Assembly: GCA_014898425.1 (NCBI GenBank)
Contig: RCSZ01000010.1
Coordinates: 1,798,001 to 1,862,000, forward strand
Reading direction: 5' to 3'
Origin: Botryotinia globosa
Lineage: Eukaryota > Ascomycota > Leotiomycetes > Helotiales > Sclerotiniaceae
DNA length: 64,000 bases
Shown here: piece after piece, positions 46,245 through 58,680 of the stretch
How the letters are laid out: each line of letters opens with the position of its first letter
Numbering within the stretch: position 1 is the stretch's first letter
Translations under genes and position numbers: made by a program
The notes under the pieces: model-generated
Told to the model about the DNA's origin: nothing
What the model saw: only the letters and a program-made list of their open reading frames with translations
The model's database searches: none

Positions 46245-49200
46245 TCAGACGGGTTCGCTGTGGCTTTTCACATCTGAATCATTTCCAGATGGTGCGGCAA
46301 CTAAAGCCGGACCGGCAGTTGCTTCATTGGTTGCTTCTGCGACCTCTTCTTTCAACTCGTTTTGCTCTCCATGCTCATCTCCATTCCCACCATTGGCTTG
46401 ATTTTCACTACTTAATGCCTCTGCAATGGTAGAATCGCCCTCTAGTTCTTTCTTGTGGAAAGTATGTGATTCCGCCAGATTGACCGCGAGGAAGCTCTTG
46501 GGAAGTTTGACTCTGTTTCTTCTGATTAGTATTTGTTCTTTTGAAGAATGCCACTGCAGATAAGATGGATTGAAATAGGTCAGAACGTACTGATGAAACT
46601 TCGCCCTCAATGTATCAATAACAGACTTCCAATCGGCATGAGCTGTTAAACTTCTTCTCGGAGCACAACTAATACTATGCTTACTGTCTAGCTGCACATC
46701 CAATGGATCATACGTGTGAGCACCTGGACTGATTGTGATACGTATGCTATAAGCATATTTAGCTACATCTTGTGCATCGACAGGAGTCTTGTTCTCAGAT
46801 TCGTAGAGCTCAAAGCATATTTGTGAGAGGTAGTCAAGCTCGGGGATGGCACTTCGTTTGATTTTCGTTTCAACACCTCCTTCAAGAATGCAGTTTAAAA
46901 GTGTATAAATATGAGACTCTTTGGTAAAATATACGAATGCTTTGGCGTCATCCGAGGCTTGCATTTCTTCGAGATCCTGGACGATTTCCTATATTCTGGT
47001 TAGACCAATGATCTATGGAGATTGTATATGCTCTTACCTTTAGCAAGGGAAGCGATGTCAAAAGGCCAATCTCAAGTTTCTCGCTATCCGCGATACCATA
47101 TTCTTGTGGACAGATGAAGTCGAACAAGACTTTAGATAGTTTATACAATTCTCGCAATTTCTCCAAGCGAGCGTCGGTTTTGGCCTTCGTTTGGCTACTG
47201 CCAGTGAAAAGTCGGAAATACTGGGGGGGTATTAGCCATGTTGAACAAATTAAAGGTCTCTTCACGCAAACACTCACTGATTCTTCTTCGCTATTTTTTC
47301 CATTCAATACCGACTTCCTTCTAAACATGCGTCGGTGTAGTGTTCTGCTGCTTTCAGCCTTTTCCGCTGGTACAGTCTCGTCCTTAGCATTTTCTGAGTT
47401 TTTGGATCGATCTTTTTCCCAAGCAAGCTCTATTTCTTCTTCCTCAAGAATGCTCTTGCTCGGAGTGAAGACCCATTCGAGGAATTGCCGATTGTGAAGG
47501 GCATCAAACTTCATGGTATCGTATAGCTCAGAGATCTTGCTTGGATCTACTTTCTCAGGATCGGAAAATTCATTGAAAAGCTTCTCCCATCGTTCCTTGA
47601 ATAGCTCGGCATCTTCACCACAACACCAGCGAGCTTGAATACTGCTCGTAGCGTTTGCTTGTGACAAAGCCGAACCTGCTCCTTTACTCTCCTTATCTCC
47701 AGGATTTACAATTGCGTTGAGTGATGTAGAGGCGCCTCCATAAAGTTTGCTAAAATTGTTACGCATAACTCTCCTGTGGAATTTCATCAAGTGAACAACG
47801 TATTTCTGCACGATCGATGGTTCTGGCATATCCGCTGGCCAGGCAAACTCAGGAGGTGCTTCCATTCCTTGTCTCAACAGAGTCTTGAGCTTCTTCTTGA
47901 CTTTATCCATCTCGTCTTTAGCTGCGTTGGAGTCATCAAGTAAATCTTTGCGGACAGTAATAAAATCAGATGCCAGATCCTTTTGATTTGTGAAAGCAGA
48001 TGCCCATATCTGAGCACTGGCTGTTACACGTCTCTCGGAGCTGCTGAATACATGAACTTCGTCAAGAATGTCCTTGTTCATCAATTGAAGGTCGTTTCGC
48101 ATTGTTTCACCAAGTTCTTGTGCTTGATATCTAGCAGAGTGAGTGGGCTCACCACCCCATTTGACAATGAGCTGGAGTTTGTCCAATACAAGGCTCTCCT
48201 CCGCTGCGGTTATACGAGATAAAGTAACGCCAGATAACGAGTCATTTCGAGTGGGCGATCTTCTCTCCGAGTTCGCAGCAGTCTTTGCCTCATCGGATTG
48301 TTCAAGACTTGGATCAATTGCAGCAAGGTCTTCTGGTGCAGGAGGTGGTATCTCAGAATTCGGGGATTCCTCAGGCTTTCTTTTTCGAAACATGGGCTTG
48401 ATTTGTACTTTTGTACCTGTCCATCCACCTTTCTTCGCTAGAACGTTCCTTAACGATTTCAGCTTTTCTTTATCCTCAATACCCTCATACGTTGCAGCAT
48501 CAACCGCAAGCATAACGCTGTCCAACGCAGCTTCGCCTATTAAGAGGACTTCCTCTTGATGACCTTTAAGAAGATCGATAAAAGGTTTGGTGTGAAACGT
48601 ATATTTGTATTTCTGCTTGGGTGTGCGATCAGCATGTCGAATTACGGATACCATACCTTTTAGCTTCCACGTATGTTTAGGTGCCGGCGGTGGTAGTGTC
48701 TGTTGATCTTGTCCAGGAGTAGGCGTAGGTGTGTGTGAGACTGTAGACGTAGCAGATGGCTGTTCGCTGGGACCAGACACTGCAGGTGGTGGCAATAATT
48801 CGGCAGAAGGTATGGCGGAGGTGTCCTGTTCCGCAACTAGCGGAGGTGAGGTCTTCGGAGTTGGGGCAGCTGAGCTACCAGGCTGAGGAGAACCTGAAGT
48901 TGAAAGTCTATGTGATCCATGATTAGGAAGATGTCCGTGAAGCATGTTTGACATGCTAGGTGATTTGGAAAGGATGTTTTGTAAGGCTGACCGATGATTG
49001 TCTTTGAGTACTGGCTCTTTTTTTATAGTAGTAGGACTCATTGTTCCGTCAGTAGGGGACGTTACACCACTGACGGGTTGTGATTGTCCAGTATACTTTT
49101 GCTTTTCGCGAACGAACATATCTTTCAATATACGTGCACATTGCTCATAATACTCCTCATTGTCTTTTACAAAACTCCACCCATTAACATCAATGACGTA

Positions 49201-51135
49201 GCTTTTTCCTTGCGCACGCAAAAGGTCGAAACCGCATACTCTCTGGCCAAAGCTGTTAGCAATTCGAGCGGCCATAGCGGATTCCTCTTTTGTCAGAGCT
49301 GTGATGTAGCGAATTTCTTTGCCATGAGTATTACGTCTGACCAAGCCATCAACGACGGGGGATTTGCGAGTTTCGGCGTGGCAAAAGGTTGGCCCAACAG
49401 TATATGCTTTCACATCTTCAGCATTGTCGACACGCATAAACTTTTCATATAGATAACTGCTTCCTGGTTCGGATATCGCTCGAGGAATTGTGAGATCTTC
49501 TACATGTTCAGAACTCTTGTTGCCAATCTTCCGGAAGAGCTTTCGACCTCCTCCGCCTTGGCTTTGGGGATAGTATATGCAGACATTATGATCTTCACCA
49601 CTGACTGGTTTTTCCACAAATGGCTTGGACAATAGTACACCGTCAACACTTAAAGTGTCCCCGTTGTCGATAAGTTCAACCGTCTTGGGAGCCACCATCT
49701 GGCCGCCAGTCCCATCTTCGGGCCCTTCTAGGACAAGACCAGTCGTGTCCTTCAGATGTTTTGCCATCTCCGGTGTGAAGACAGCTGGACCTCCATCCCG
49801 ATTCACTTCTATACGCTTGGGCGTGGGCACATTTATTTTGTCGAGAATTCGTAAACAGATTCTGCGATCCCATAGGATTTTCTGCATGGGGACATCATTG
49901 ACACAGAATGGTTTTCGTGCCTGCACATACGCAATGGCTTTGTCGAGTGGAAATCCGTCCGAGTAAAAGGATATCAGAAAATCACAAATTGGCCAATTCT
50001 CGACCTCCTCATCCAAGATAACTTTATCCCCAAAGATGACAACCTCAAATTCGCCTTTTGAAATCAAGCGATTAAGGATGTTTCTACTAGGTTTGCTTCT
50101 TGCTTTTATGTCAAGAGCGCATACTCCAATAACGCCCCAAGGTGCTGGCCTATTCTCATCTTCTTTTTTCAAATGTAGGCCTCTCTCACTGCTAGGGCTG
50201 TGGCTGCTGGCGCCGGTGCTACCACTGAAACGTCTCTTGGCTCGACTCCTAGATCTTTGTGGGGGCTGAGGTCGTGGTTGAGCCTCGCCTCTGGCAACAG
50301 AATTTCGTTTTGCAATCTCTGCAGCTTGAGCTGGGGGTTCTCTCGCTGTGAGTTGATGCCCATTTGGTGCGTTGGGTCCACCAGAAGTAGTTGTAACAGA
50401 TATATTCGAACTTTCTGGTGGAGATACTCCAAGCCCCTTCACTGACGAGACTGATGCTGTAGTTGTTCTTGTAGTTCCTCCATTCTCAGAACCAGTTGCA
50501 GATGCAGCAGAACTTATTACACCACCTGCTCTGACTGATGCTAAAGAGTACATTGAGGATACTGACATTCGTTTTCCGTCCATCTCCGTAACGGATGCTC
50601 GTGGTCGAAGAGTAGGCTCAGGCAGTGGTATAGGCACAGTCTTGTTATCGTCTGCCATTGTTAAATTTGTTTGGGGGTTTTGGTCCTCTGCCATTGGTAA
50701 ATTCGTCTTTAGGGGCTCAGATTCCTCAACAGCAAAATCTTGAAGACTAGTTCCGGTCCCTTTTAAGTTTAAGCTTTCTTCCAAAACTGCCAATGCAGCC
50801 GGCGATCTTTGGCTGTATGTAGAAGATGTTCTAGACTTTGATAATGTTCTTGTAGGAGGTGGTGGCATAGAAATACTTGCTCGTTCGGAATTGAGTTCTG
50901 TGTGTATCAATGGTTCTGCGTGCCTCCCTTTCCTGCTCAATGACGCAAGAATGCCACTGCCGGACGATGAGCTGAGCGAAGTCCTTCTCACTTTAGGTTT
51001 GGGACTCAAGTCCTTTGTTGATTGTACTTCTGGGCTTGGAGAATTGGATTTGTTGAATGTTGAAAATCCGACCGCCTGTTTATCGGTACTAGGATCATTA
51101 GTTTCCATCATTGCGCTCTCACCTTCTTGTGCCAT
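46245..51135 (-). CDS. VIP1: Inositol hexakisphosphate/diphosphoinositol-pentakisphosphate kinase (Vip1/Asp1), 1594 aa
   Basis: Exons are 51135-47278, 47220-47038 and 46988-46245, with introns of 57 and 49 nt. The first ATG is at 51135 (the frame 5' of it begins with TTG). PPIP5K makes and breaks inositol pyrophosphates (1-IP7, IP8) that control phosphate, cell-wall and polarity responses. About 330 disordered Ser/Pro-rich residues precede the ATP-grasp kinase (about 334-700; GVCALDIKARSKPSRN, LSKPFVEKPVSGEDHN, VCGFDLLR, YVIDVNGWSFVK). A linker follows, then the histidine-acid-phosphatase domain beginning with SVIRHADRTPKQK near residue 830 and ending near the C-terminus. The 57-nt intron is a multiple of three without stops. 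Its 1-kb upstream spacer is shared with UTP21. Confidence 0.95.
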
Positions 51136-51544
51136 GGTTGTGGGCAATTGTTATCAGCAGGTCCACGGGTATCTGAGGTGTGCATATATTGGGTTAGGTT
51201 TGCAGTTTGAAAACTACTGTCAAACTCTTGAAGGACGTGTGAATGGGAAATTGAAAGCAGGACTTTGACCTGAGAAAGCAAACAAATCATGACCTATACT
51301 ACTGTGGATCTACCAATACTGACTGCTGGCAGGTTAAGTGAATGGTAGGGAGAGAAAGATATATTCTCATTCTTCCAGGTTACACAGTCTTATCGTGGCA
51401 GATGACGATTGACGCGGCAAGAAAAGGAAAAAGGAAAAAGGAAAAAGGAACTTCAAAGGATAACCTTGGAAGACGACGAATGAGATGGTATCGATTAGAT
51501 AGATAGCATTGGCAAAGATGTGTGAGACGAGAGATAGATATCGA

Positions 51545-51620
51545 CCTAGGTAGGAAGGTAGGTAGGTAGGTAGGTAGGTAGATAGGTAGATAGGTATGTA
51601 GGTAGGTATGTAGGTAGGTA
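51545..51620. repeat. TAGG tetranucleotide microsatellite
   Basis: About 18 units of TAGG with TAGA and TATG interruptions. Confidence 0.9.
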
Positions 51621-51660
51621 CTGTCAGGAGAGGAGAACATTCACTCACATATTGGGGAAC

Positions 51661-51751
51661 GGATGTGATGTATGGATGTGATGTATGGATGTCATGTATG
51701 GATGTCATGTATGGATGTCATGTATGGATGTCATGTATGGATGTCATGTCA
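51661..51751. repeat. 13-bp minisatellite GGATGTSATGTAT
   Basis: Seven head-to-tail copies. The first two carry G at the variable position and the last five carry C. Confidence 0.9.
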
Positions 51752-52173
51752 CGTTATGTCATGTTACAATATGTTATGTTCTGAGTGAAGGAGGAAGTGA
51801 GGACAGATGTAGAAAGTACCTACTCCGTACTCCGTAGTAAGCCAGTGGCTGACAGTATGTTATCCATACCTAGGTAACCTTGGAATTACCTAGTATCGCT
51901 GTCTTACCTCTACGATAAGGCGGTTTCCAGTGATAGACTGACTGATAATAGATAGCTGGGACCCGGCTCTTCCCCATACCCATAGTTAGTATGAGCCTAG
52001 CACAGATAGGTACAGGGATTAATTGATTCCATGGTGGAAGAGAAAAAAAAAGTTTACCATCGGATACTGCAGAAATATTGATTTTTTTCATCACATTGGT
52101 TACCGTCAAGAACAGCGGCGCAAACAACAAGCAAGCCCATTTGATATAGAAAACAGGGTTTCAACTTTCGAAG

Positions 52174-55100
52174 ATGCCTTCGTCGCTTGCTACCAATGTT
52201 CAAGATGGCCCAATTGTAAAAAGACAAAAACTGGACGTTGCTGATGTGCCCAAGAAAACTTTGAGAGAATCGAGAATCTTTACTCCATTTCGTGTTGGTC
52301 CTCTTATTTCTCCCGATTGACCATATTGCTGACTGCTATAATAAGACAATTGGTTTAGTATCTTCGACTGCCGTTCCCTTCACTTCGATCCCACTCGGCA
52401 AAACCACATTTCAAATCACAACCTCTGTAGGAAGATGTTTACAAACGTACGACCTCAGAAGAGGACTCAACCTAGTCTTTCTCACCAGGCCACAGACACC
52501 CGCAGATATAACTGCTACAACAGCATGGAAAGATAAAGTCTTCGCAGCATGGGGTGGTCAGGATGAAGATGGTAATCAGGGTCTCTGCGTATTCAAGAGA
52601 GGAAAGAGGATTGAGGAAATACCACTCCCAGCAGATCTAAAGGAGCCAATCAAGCAGATTTTGGTCTTTGGCACATGGATAGTAGGATGCTGTTCAACCA
52701 GGATAGAAGTCTGGAAAACCTCGACATACGAACATTATACGACTTTGCACACTACCGCCGCCCAGAAAGGTGGAAACGAGATTACCGGGGGAATCTGTAA
52801 CATGCCAACATATCTGAATAAAATATTCGCTGGAAGAAAAGATGGTGGAGTTGAGATATGGAATGTCAGCTCCGGAAAACTGATCTACACCCTTTTACCA
52901 CCCGGTCCAAACTGTGGAGCTGTAACCGCTTTACAACCTACACCAGCATTGTCTCTTCTCGCGATCGCATACTCCGAAGGTCCTCTAATAATTCATAACG
53001 TGCGAACGGATAAGACCGTGATCCATCTCAATGGCGGATCTGAGTCCACTATCACTTCAATATCTTTCCGGACAGATGATCTTGGAGCTGGGGAGGATGG
53101 TAAAAAGCCCGGTGTGATGGCTACTGCAGGACCCGACAATGGCGATGTGACATTCTGGGATCTTAATGGGGGTGGTAGAGTTATGGGTGTTCTTCGAGGT
53201 GCCCATAATCCACCTTCCGACTCTGGCGCGACCGTCAGTGGAGGACTAAGCAAGGCCGAATTCCTCTCCGGGCAACCTGTTCTAGTCACCAGTGGTTTGG
53301 ATAACTCTCTGAAATCTTGGATCTTCGATGAAACGCCCTACTCTCCGATACCTCGAATTTTGCACTCGCGCAGTGGGCACGCTGCGCCAGTCACGCACCT
53401 TCAATTTTTACCTACCGATGCAGATGGCGCGGATGCAGGTGGAAAATGGTTGCTAAGTGCTGGTAAAGATCGAAGCTTGTGGGGATGGAGTCTTCGAAAG
53501 GATGGACAAAGTACCGAATTGAGTCAAGGAAACATACGAAAGAAGGCGAAGAAAATGGGTATCCTAGCCCAATCTACATTGGCAAATGAGCCTAGTACGA
53601 CCCTTGAGGATCTTAAAGCACCGGAGATTGTGTGTCTGGCATCGTCATTAAATCGAGACGGTGGAATGGGCGCGCATCCTGGAACTGGGGCGATTTGGCA
53701 GAAGGGCCATCTGCAAAAGAAGGGTACAGATGCGACGGCAAGTGGGGTCACGGGATGGGAAAGCGTGGTCACTGGTCACAAAGATGACAAATTCGCTCGA
53801 ACATGGTTTTGGGGAAGGAAGAAGGCGGGACGATGGGTATTTGAGACTGGGGATGGTGGAAATGTTCGAAGCGTTGCCATCAGTCCATGTGGTACCTTTG
53901 CGGTTGTTGGATCAGAAACTGGTGGACTTGATATGTTTAACCTTCAATCCGGTCTTCACCGACAACGATACCCCTCAAAACTTACACCGGCGCAAGCAAG
54001 AAAGTTAAAAATTCAGCAATTACAGGCTGCCGAGACTGGCAAGGAAATATCTTCCGAGACGGTGAAGAACTTTCAACCTGGACTTGGTAAACACAGAAAA
54101 GCGGTAACGGGCGTGGTTATTGATTCACTGAACCGCAATATCATCAGTTGCTCTCTCGATGGCAAGATTAAATTTTGGGAATTTGGAACCGGCAATCTTG
54201 TTGATGAAATTGATTGGTTCCCAATGGTATCTATCACAGGAATGAGATACCATGCGCCAAACGATCTCATTGCTGTCTCGTGTGATGATTTGTCTATTCG
54301 AGTTGTTGACATTGAGACCAAAAAGACCATCAGAGAATTATGGGGGTGCCAAGGGGGTATCAATGATATGTGCTTTTCCAATGACGGACGATGGGTCATT
54401 GCTGCCTCGAAAGACTGCGTGGTTCGAGTTTGGGATCTTCCTACTGGCCATTTGATCGATGCAATGCGAATGGAAACTCAATGCACTGCACTCGCCTTTT
54501 CTGGAACAGGAGAATTCCTAGCCACGACGTGCGCGGGACAAGTTGGGGTCAATCTCTGGAACAACAAAACTCTCTTCACACATGTTCCTACTCGACATAT
54601 TTCCGAGAAAGAAATTGCTTCTATCACAGCACCAACCGTTTCCGGTGAAGGTGGCCATAACGTCATTGATGGCGCGTTCCAAGATGAGGATGAGAGTACT
54701 GAGGATGCCGCACCTGCTTTGTCGCTGGATCAACTAAGCAAAGATATGATGACTCTCAGTGTGGTTCCAAAGAGTAGATGGCAGACTCTGATTCATCTAG
54801 ATCTTATCAAAGCCCGTAACAAGCCCACAGAAGCACCAAAATTGCCAGAAAAGGCACCTTTCTTCCTTCCATCAATCGACTCCGCGGCAGGTCCATCAAC
54901 TCAAGAAGAACAATCGATAGATAGCGCCGCCGAAAGATCACGCATTATGAAACTCGACCGCGTTACTTCGGAACGCTCCTTTACAGTGACTCTCAGATCC
55001 GGCGGCGAGTCAGGTGATTGTAAGTTTCAAAATCCCCCTTTCCCTCCCTCGTTTACCTATCATCATGCTAACATGCCACAGACACACCATTCATCGACCA

Positions 55101-55407
55101 TCTCAAAACTCTCTCTCCATCCGCCGCTGATCTTGAAATCCGCTCCCTCGCACCTACTTCGAACGAATTGATCCACTTTATTCACGCCCTTACTTCACGT
55201 CTTTCACAAAAGAGAGATTATGAATTGGTACAAGCATGGATGGCTGTATTCTTGAAATTACACAACGAGGAAGTAGCGATTAGCGAGGAGCTCAGAAATG
55301 CAGTCATGGAATGGAAAACACAACAAGAGACTGAAGGTGCGAGATTGGGAGACTTGGTAGGTTGGTGTGGAGGTGTGGTGGGATTTTTGAGAAGCCCTAG
55401 AACTTAA
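52174..55407 (+). CDS. UTP21: U3 snoRNP / SSU processome WD40 protein Utp21, 1039 aa
   Basis: Exons are 52174-52293, 52346-55019 and 55082-55407, with introns of 52 and 62 nt, giving 1039 aa. Utp21 belongs to the UTP-B subcomplex needed for pre-18S rRNA processing in the nucleolus. The N-terminus reads RIFTPFR joined by splicing to TIGLVSSTAVPFTSIPLGKT, a family landmark. Two seven-bladed WD40 propellers follow (repeats from about 70 to 720, with strands such as CSLDGKIKFWEFG and CVVRVWDLPTGHL). The C-terminal Utp21 domain (about 770-1035) includes LIHLDLIKARNKP and, after the last intron, DHLKTLSPSAADLEIRSL. The donor of the first intron (GTTGGT) is weak but the join is unambiguous at protein level. 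Confidence 0.93.
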
Positions 55408-55705
55408 GATGTGCTGTTTAATTGTTTGTATGAGAGCGGTGCTAGATATGCAGAGTTTGAGATCCTACGTATCTAGCTAATGTCATGGAAAGACATATAT
55501 CTGCACGTGTTTGCTTTCGGTCAAGAAGACTTGACTCTCTAGTGTTTTGTAGGAATTCAGAGTTTTATTTTTAAAACTAGAATATACCGAGTCCAGACTT
55601 TTTACAATCAAATGAGATAACGATATCTCGACATCCGCATTGCATTGCATACCCACAGATCCCTCCCCCAACCCAACCCAGCATTCCCTTCCCCCCTCCC
55701 CCACT

Positions 55706-56961
55706 CTATCTCCACGTATCCCCCACGACCCCCTTCGTCGCACAACCCGCGGGCACCGTAAACACGCGATTCGGATCACTCTCCCACGTCGCCGTCCCGC
55801 CACTCCCCACATTCACATACTTGTACTGCACCACCTGGCCCGGCGCCAACAACACGGTTCCCGTCCACAACAAATTCGCACTCGTGTAGCTGGCGGCTGA
55901 GAGGGTGACGGCGCCAGATACATCCCAGTTCCCGAGGGCGTCGACCGAGCCGGCGAGTTTGATGGTTTGGCCGTAGCTCGTGGTCGTCAGGGTGTTGAAG
56001 GTTATGGGATTAGGGAGGGGGTGGAGGCGCTGGTTGTGCTTGGCGTTGTGCTGGTGGTAGTGTGGTTTTGGCGCTGGTGGTAGGTTTGGCGCTGGTGGTA
56101 GGTTTGGTGGATGTGTTGAGGGTGGTGGAGGTAGAAGATGTTTTGCTCGTGGTAGTCGGGGAGCCGCCGCCTCCACTGCCAGAACCAACAATGGCGATAT
56201 CGGCGCAGGTCAAATAGATCTGGCCTGTTTGGAAAGAATTCCACTTCAGAGAGATACGCGTGTGGTTCGATGCACAGTTGGGAATCTTGACTTTCTTCGT
56301 CACGGTATATCCGCGCGATCGATGTGTAGCAGGAGCCGAGCGCGGAGCTATCCACACCTTGACAGCGCGTCCCGCTGTTGAAGCCCTTGCAGGTAAACCA
56401 GTCGTTGCGATAACATGCTTGGCCGGGTGTGCAATCGGCGTTGTAGTCGCAGGTGGCGCCGGTGATATCGGTACAGGGGAGTAGACCCGCGTCGAAACAG
56501 TTTTCCGCGGCTTGTTTTTCGGCATCGGTGGGGATGTAGCCTGGAGTGATGAGTTTGTTTACGATGGATTGGTCTGGATAGATGCGCCAGCTGAACATGG
56601 CGCCGTGGTCCCGTTGTTGTCCACGCACCATTGTACGTCGACCGTTTGGCCGGCAGTGTAGGTGGTTACGGGACTATTGCCCCAGTTTGTGGAGGGGTAA
56701 TTGTAGTCGACGCTCACGCGAGCGTTGTAGCCGCAAGGACCACTGCGTCCCACGGGAGCCGCGTCGAGATTTGGTCATGAGGTGACGGGCTCGAGAATAG
56801 TACATGCGGGACATGTGTCGATGTTGATCTGCGATTATCAATACGGGAATAGAGATTGAGTCAAGGAATCTTACTTAATGGCCGATGCTTGTTCGACTCG
56901 AGGGGATGCTCATATATCCATGACCATTTACTACAGACGCCAAGTTGACTGCTGCTAGCAT
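55706..56961 (-). pseudogene. Broken AA13 starch-active LPMO with CBM20
   Basis: The order is that of AA13 lytic polysaccharide monooxygenases. A short signal sequence leads to the N-terminal His of HGYMSIPSSRTSIG. Then come [77 protein letters not shown] and [20 protein letters not shown], followed by a Ser/Thr linker and a C-terminal CBM20 (about 55706-56000, ending VVGDTWR). The gene is disabled: TAA at 56875-56877 (before a 46-nt intron), TGA at 56775-56777 where the family has Trp, a one-base loss near 56611, a two-base loss near 56315, and at least one frame change in the linker near 56010-56060. An intact copy would be a secreted copper enzyme acting on starch. The locus is more GC-rich than its neighbours. 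Confidence 0.88.
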
Positions 56962-58680
56962 ACCTAGGTATATAGAATGCTGAAAGATCTTGACATTGTC
57001 ATAAAGTAAATCCTCCGATGGCTTTTCTATACAAGATAATTGGAAGGGAAGAAAGAAGATAAACTTGTTCTTTCAAAGGCCATAGGGTTTTTAGCTCTCC
57101 TTTATAGTTCTTATGTAGAACTTAGCAAAGGCTCAATACAAGCTGCAAAGCTATGCATAATACAAGAACTTCCAATTCACACTTAGATCATAGGTACTAT
57201 AAGCTCCGGAGCCTAGGTTAAACTGACGATGATGAAAAAAAGGAGAATTTTATTCCGCCAAGCCGGTGATATCTGAACTCTGCAGTATGTGAAAAGCATT
57301 ATTGATTAATCATATGTAAGTGGTTTACACGCCACCATAACACTTCTAGGTAAAACTCTAGAGCTATGACTTTAGCTTCTATGGTTAGTATGATGAAAAG
57401 TATTGAAGTCTCTGTATTGCTATGAGAACGGCATGAAGCTACCAGACACAAACGAGGACAGCAAACAGTATATCCCTAAGTATAAAACGCAGAACCAGAG
57501 GAGAAGTCTCAAGAAGATCCCAACTATTCCACCAAACCTCATCTATCCCATTCCCAATATCTTCTTCTCAGATAGACAATAGTCCCAACCGCCAAGACGG
57601 CAGAGCCTGAACTTACTAGTCCCTGATCAACAGAGCCCGAGTCAAAATCCCCTATCCATCTTGCTCCTCAACCATCCCCTACATCCCCCAACCCAGCCGC
57701 ACAAGCAGCTAATCGATCCTTCACCCATCACATCCCATCCCATCTCTCCATCAAAAAACGCACATCTCAGAAAGATAAATCACACCCACACACCTGATAG
57801 CCACCGCGCAAAAACCCAAATCGGTTCTTCTCAACTCGCACCCCGCACTTGCAGGACGTGAATTGCCGCATCGGAGAAGATCACAAATAGCACTATTTCC
57901 GGATATTGCGTGTGAGGTTTCTGAGAACGAACGGACCGAGAGTGAGTCTGCGTCCTACGCTGACGGGGATGCGGGTTGAGATGTGCTGAGGTGGGGAGAA
58001 TGAATGCGGAGGTGTGGAGAACTTGGGATTGTGAAGGTTGCTGGTGTTTGCTATTGATGGGTGGTTGTGGTGAGAGGAGAGGAGATGGGATGGGATGGGA
58101 TGGGGAAATTGTTATTGGTGTAAGGGTTCAACGTGGGGTAGACAGTGGTTGAAGATGCGGTTACTTGACACCTGCCTTTTAGGGCGTTGCCGCGAATATG
58201 CAGGTACTAGATTAGTTGAAGCGTGATTGACATGGTTGTAGTTGCGGGAATGACCACAGGAGAACATAAGAGAACTTCAAAGCAATCAAGTTCTGTTGTA
58301 AAGCACTTGAGACTCTGTATGTAGTAGGCCTTATTATAGCAGTAGTGTAAGATAGAGTTAACATATGAACTTCACCTCACGTATGCAATTGATGTGAATC
58401 ATTTTAAGTAAACAGAGTTGTTTATTTTCAGAGAGCTAATGTGCGAGATAGATGTAGAAACAAATATGTATCCTAAGGATACTACCTGTAACTACTCTAT
58501 TTATTATACACATTGTTCTCATAAGACCATCCCTTCCTGATTGACGCACAATGTACGCCATTCCTCAACGCAATACAAAAGAAACTTGCTTCCCAATGTT
58601 CCGAATGGTATTAATTCCTTCACCAAATAGGCAAGTGAAATATCCTCCCCAATCGCAACTCATGGTATGGCATTGTTGCT
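56962..58680. other. Intergenic, about 1.7 kb
   Basis: No gene is supported. The first bases overlap a TACCTAGGTA palindrome (56961-56970). A frame-shifted alternative start for the LPMO relic lies at 56996. The 66-codon ORF at 57661 is Pro/His-rich and unsupported. Confidence 0.5.

Larger units (their letters stand above)
51136..52173. other. Divergent promoter region of VIP1 and UTP21
   Basis: 1.04 kb lies between the two start codons. It contains a GGAAAAA run (about 51420-51450), a TAGG array (51545-51620), a 13-bp minisatellite (51661-51751), overlapping TACTCCGTA copies (51821-51836) and a TACCTAGGTA palindrome (51867-51876). No ORF is supported; the Tyr/Leu/Pro-repeat ORFs come from the TAGG array. 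Confidence 0.6.

Noticed and set aside
56559..56753. AA13 disruptions explained by introns
   Set aside because: The one- and two-base losses occur in the middle of conserved motifs without usable splice sites, and the TGA replaces a conserved Trp. A pseudogene is the simpler reading.
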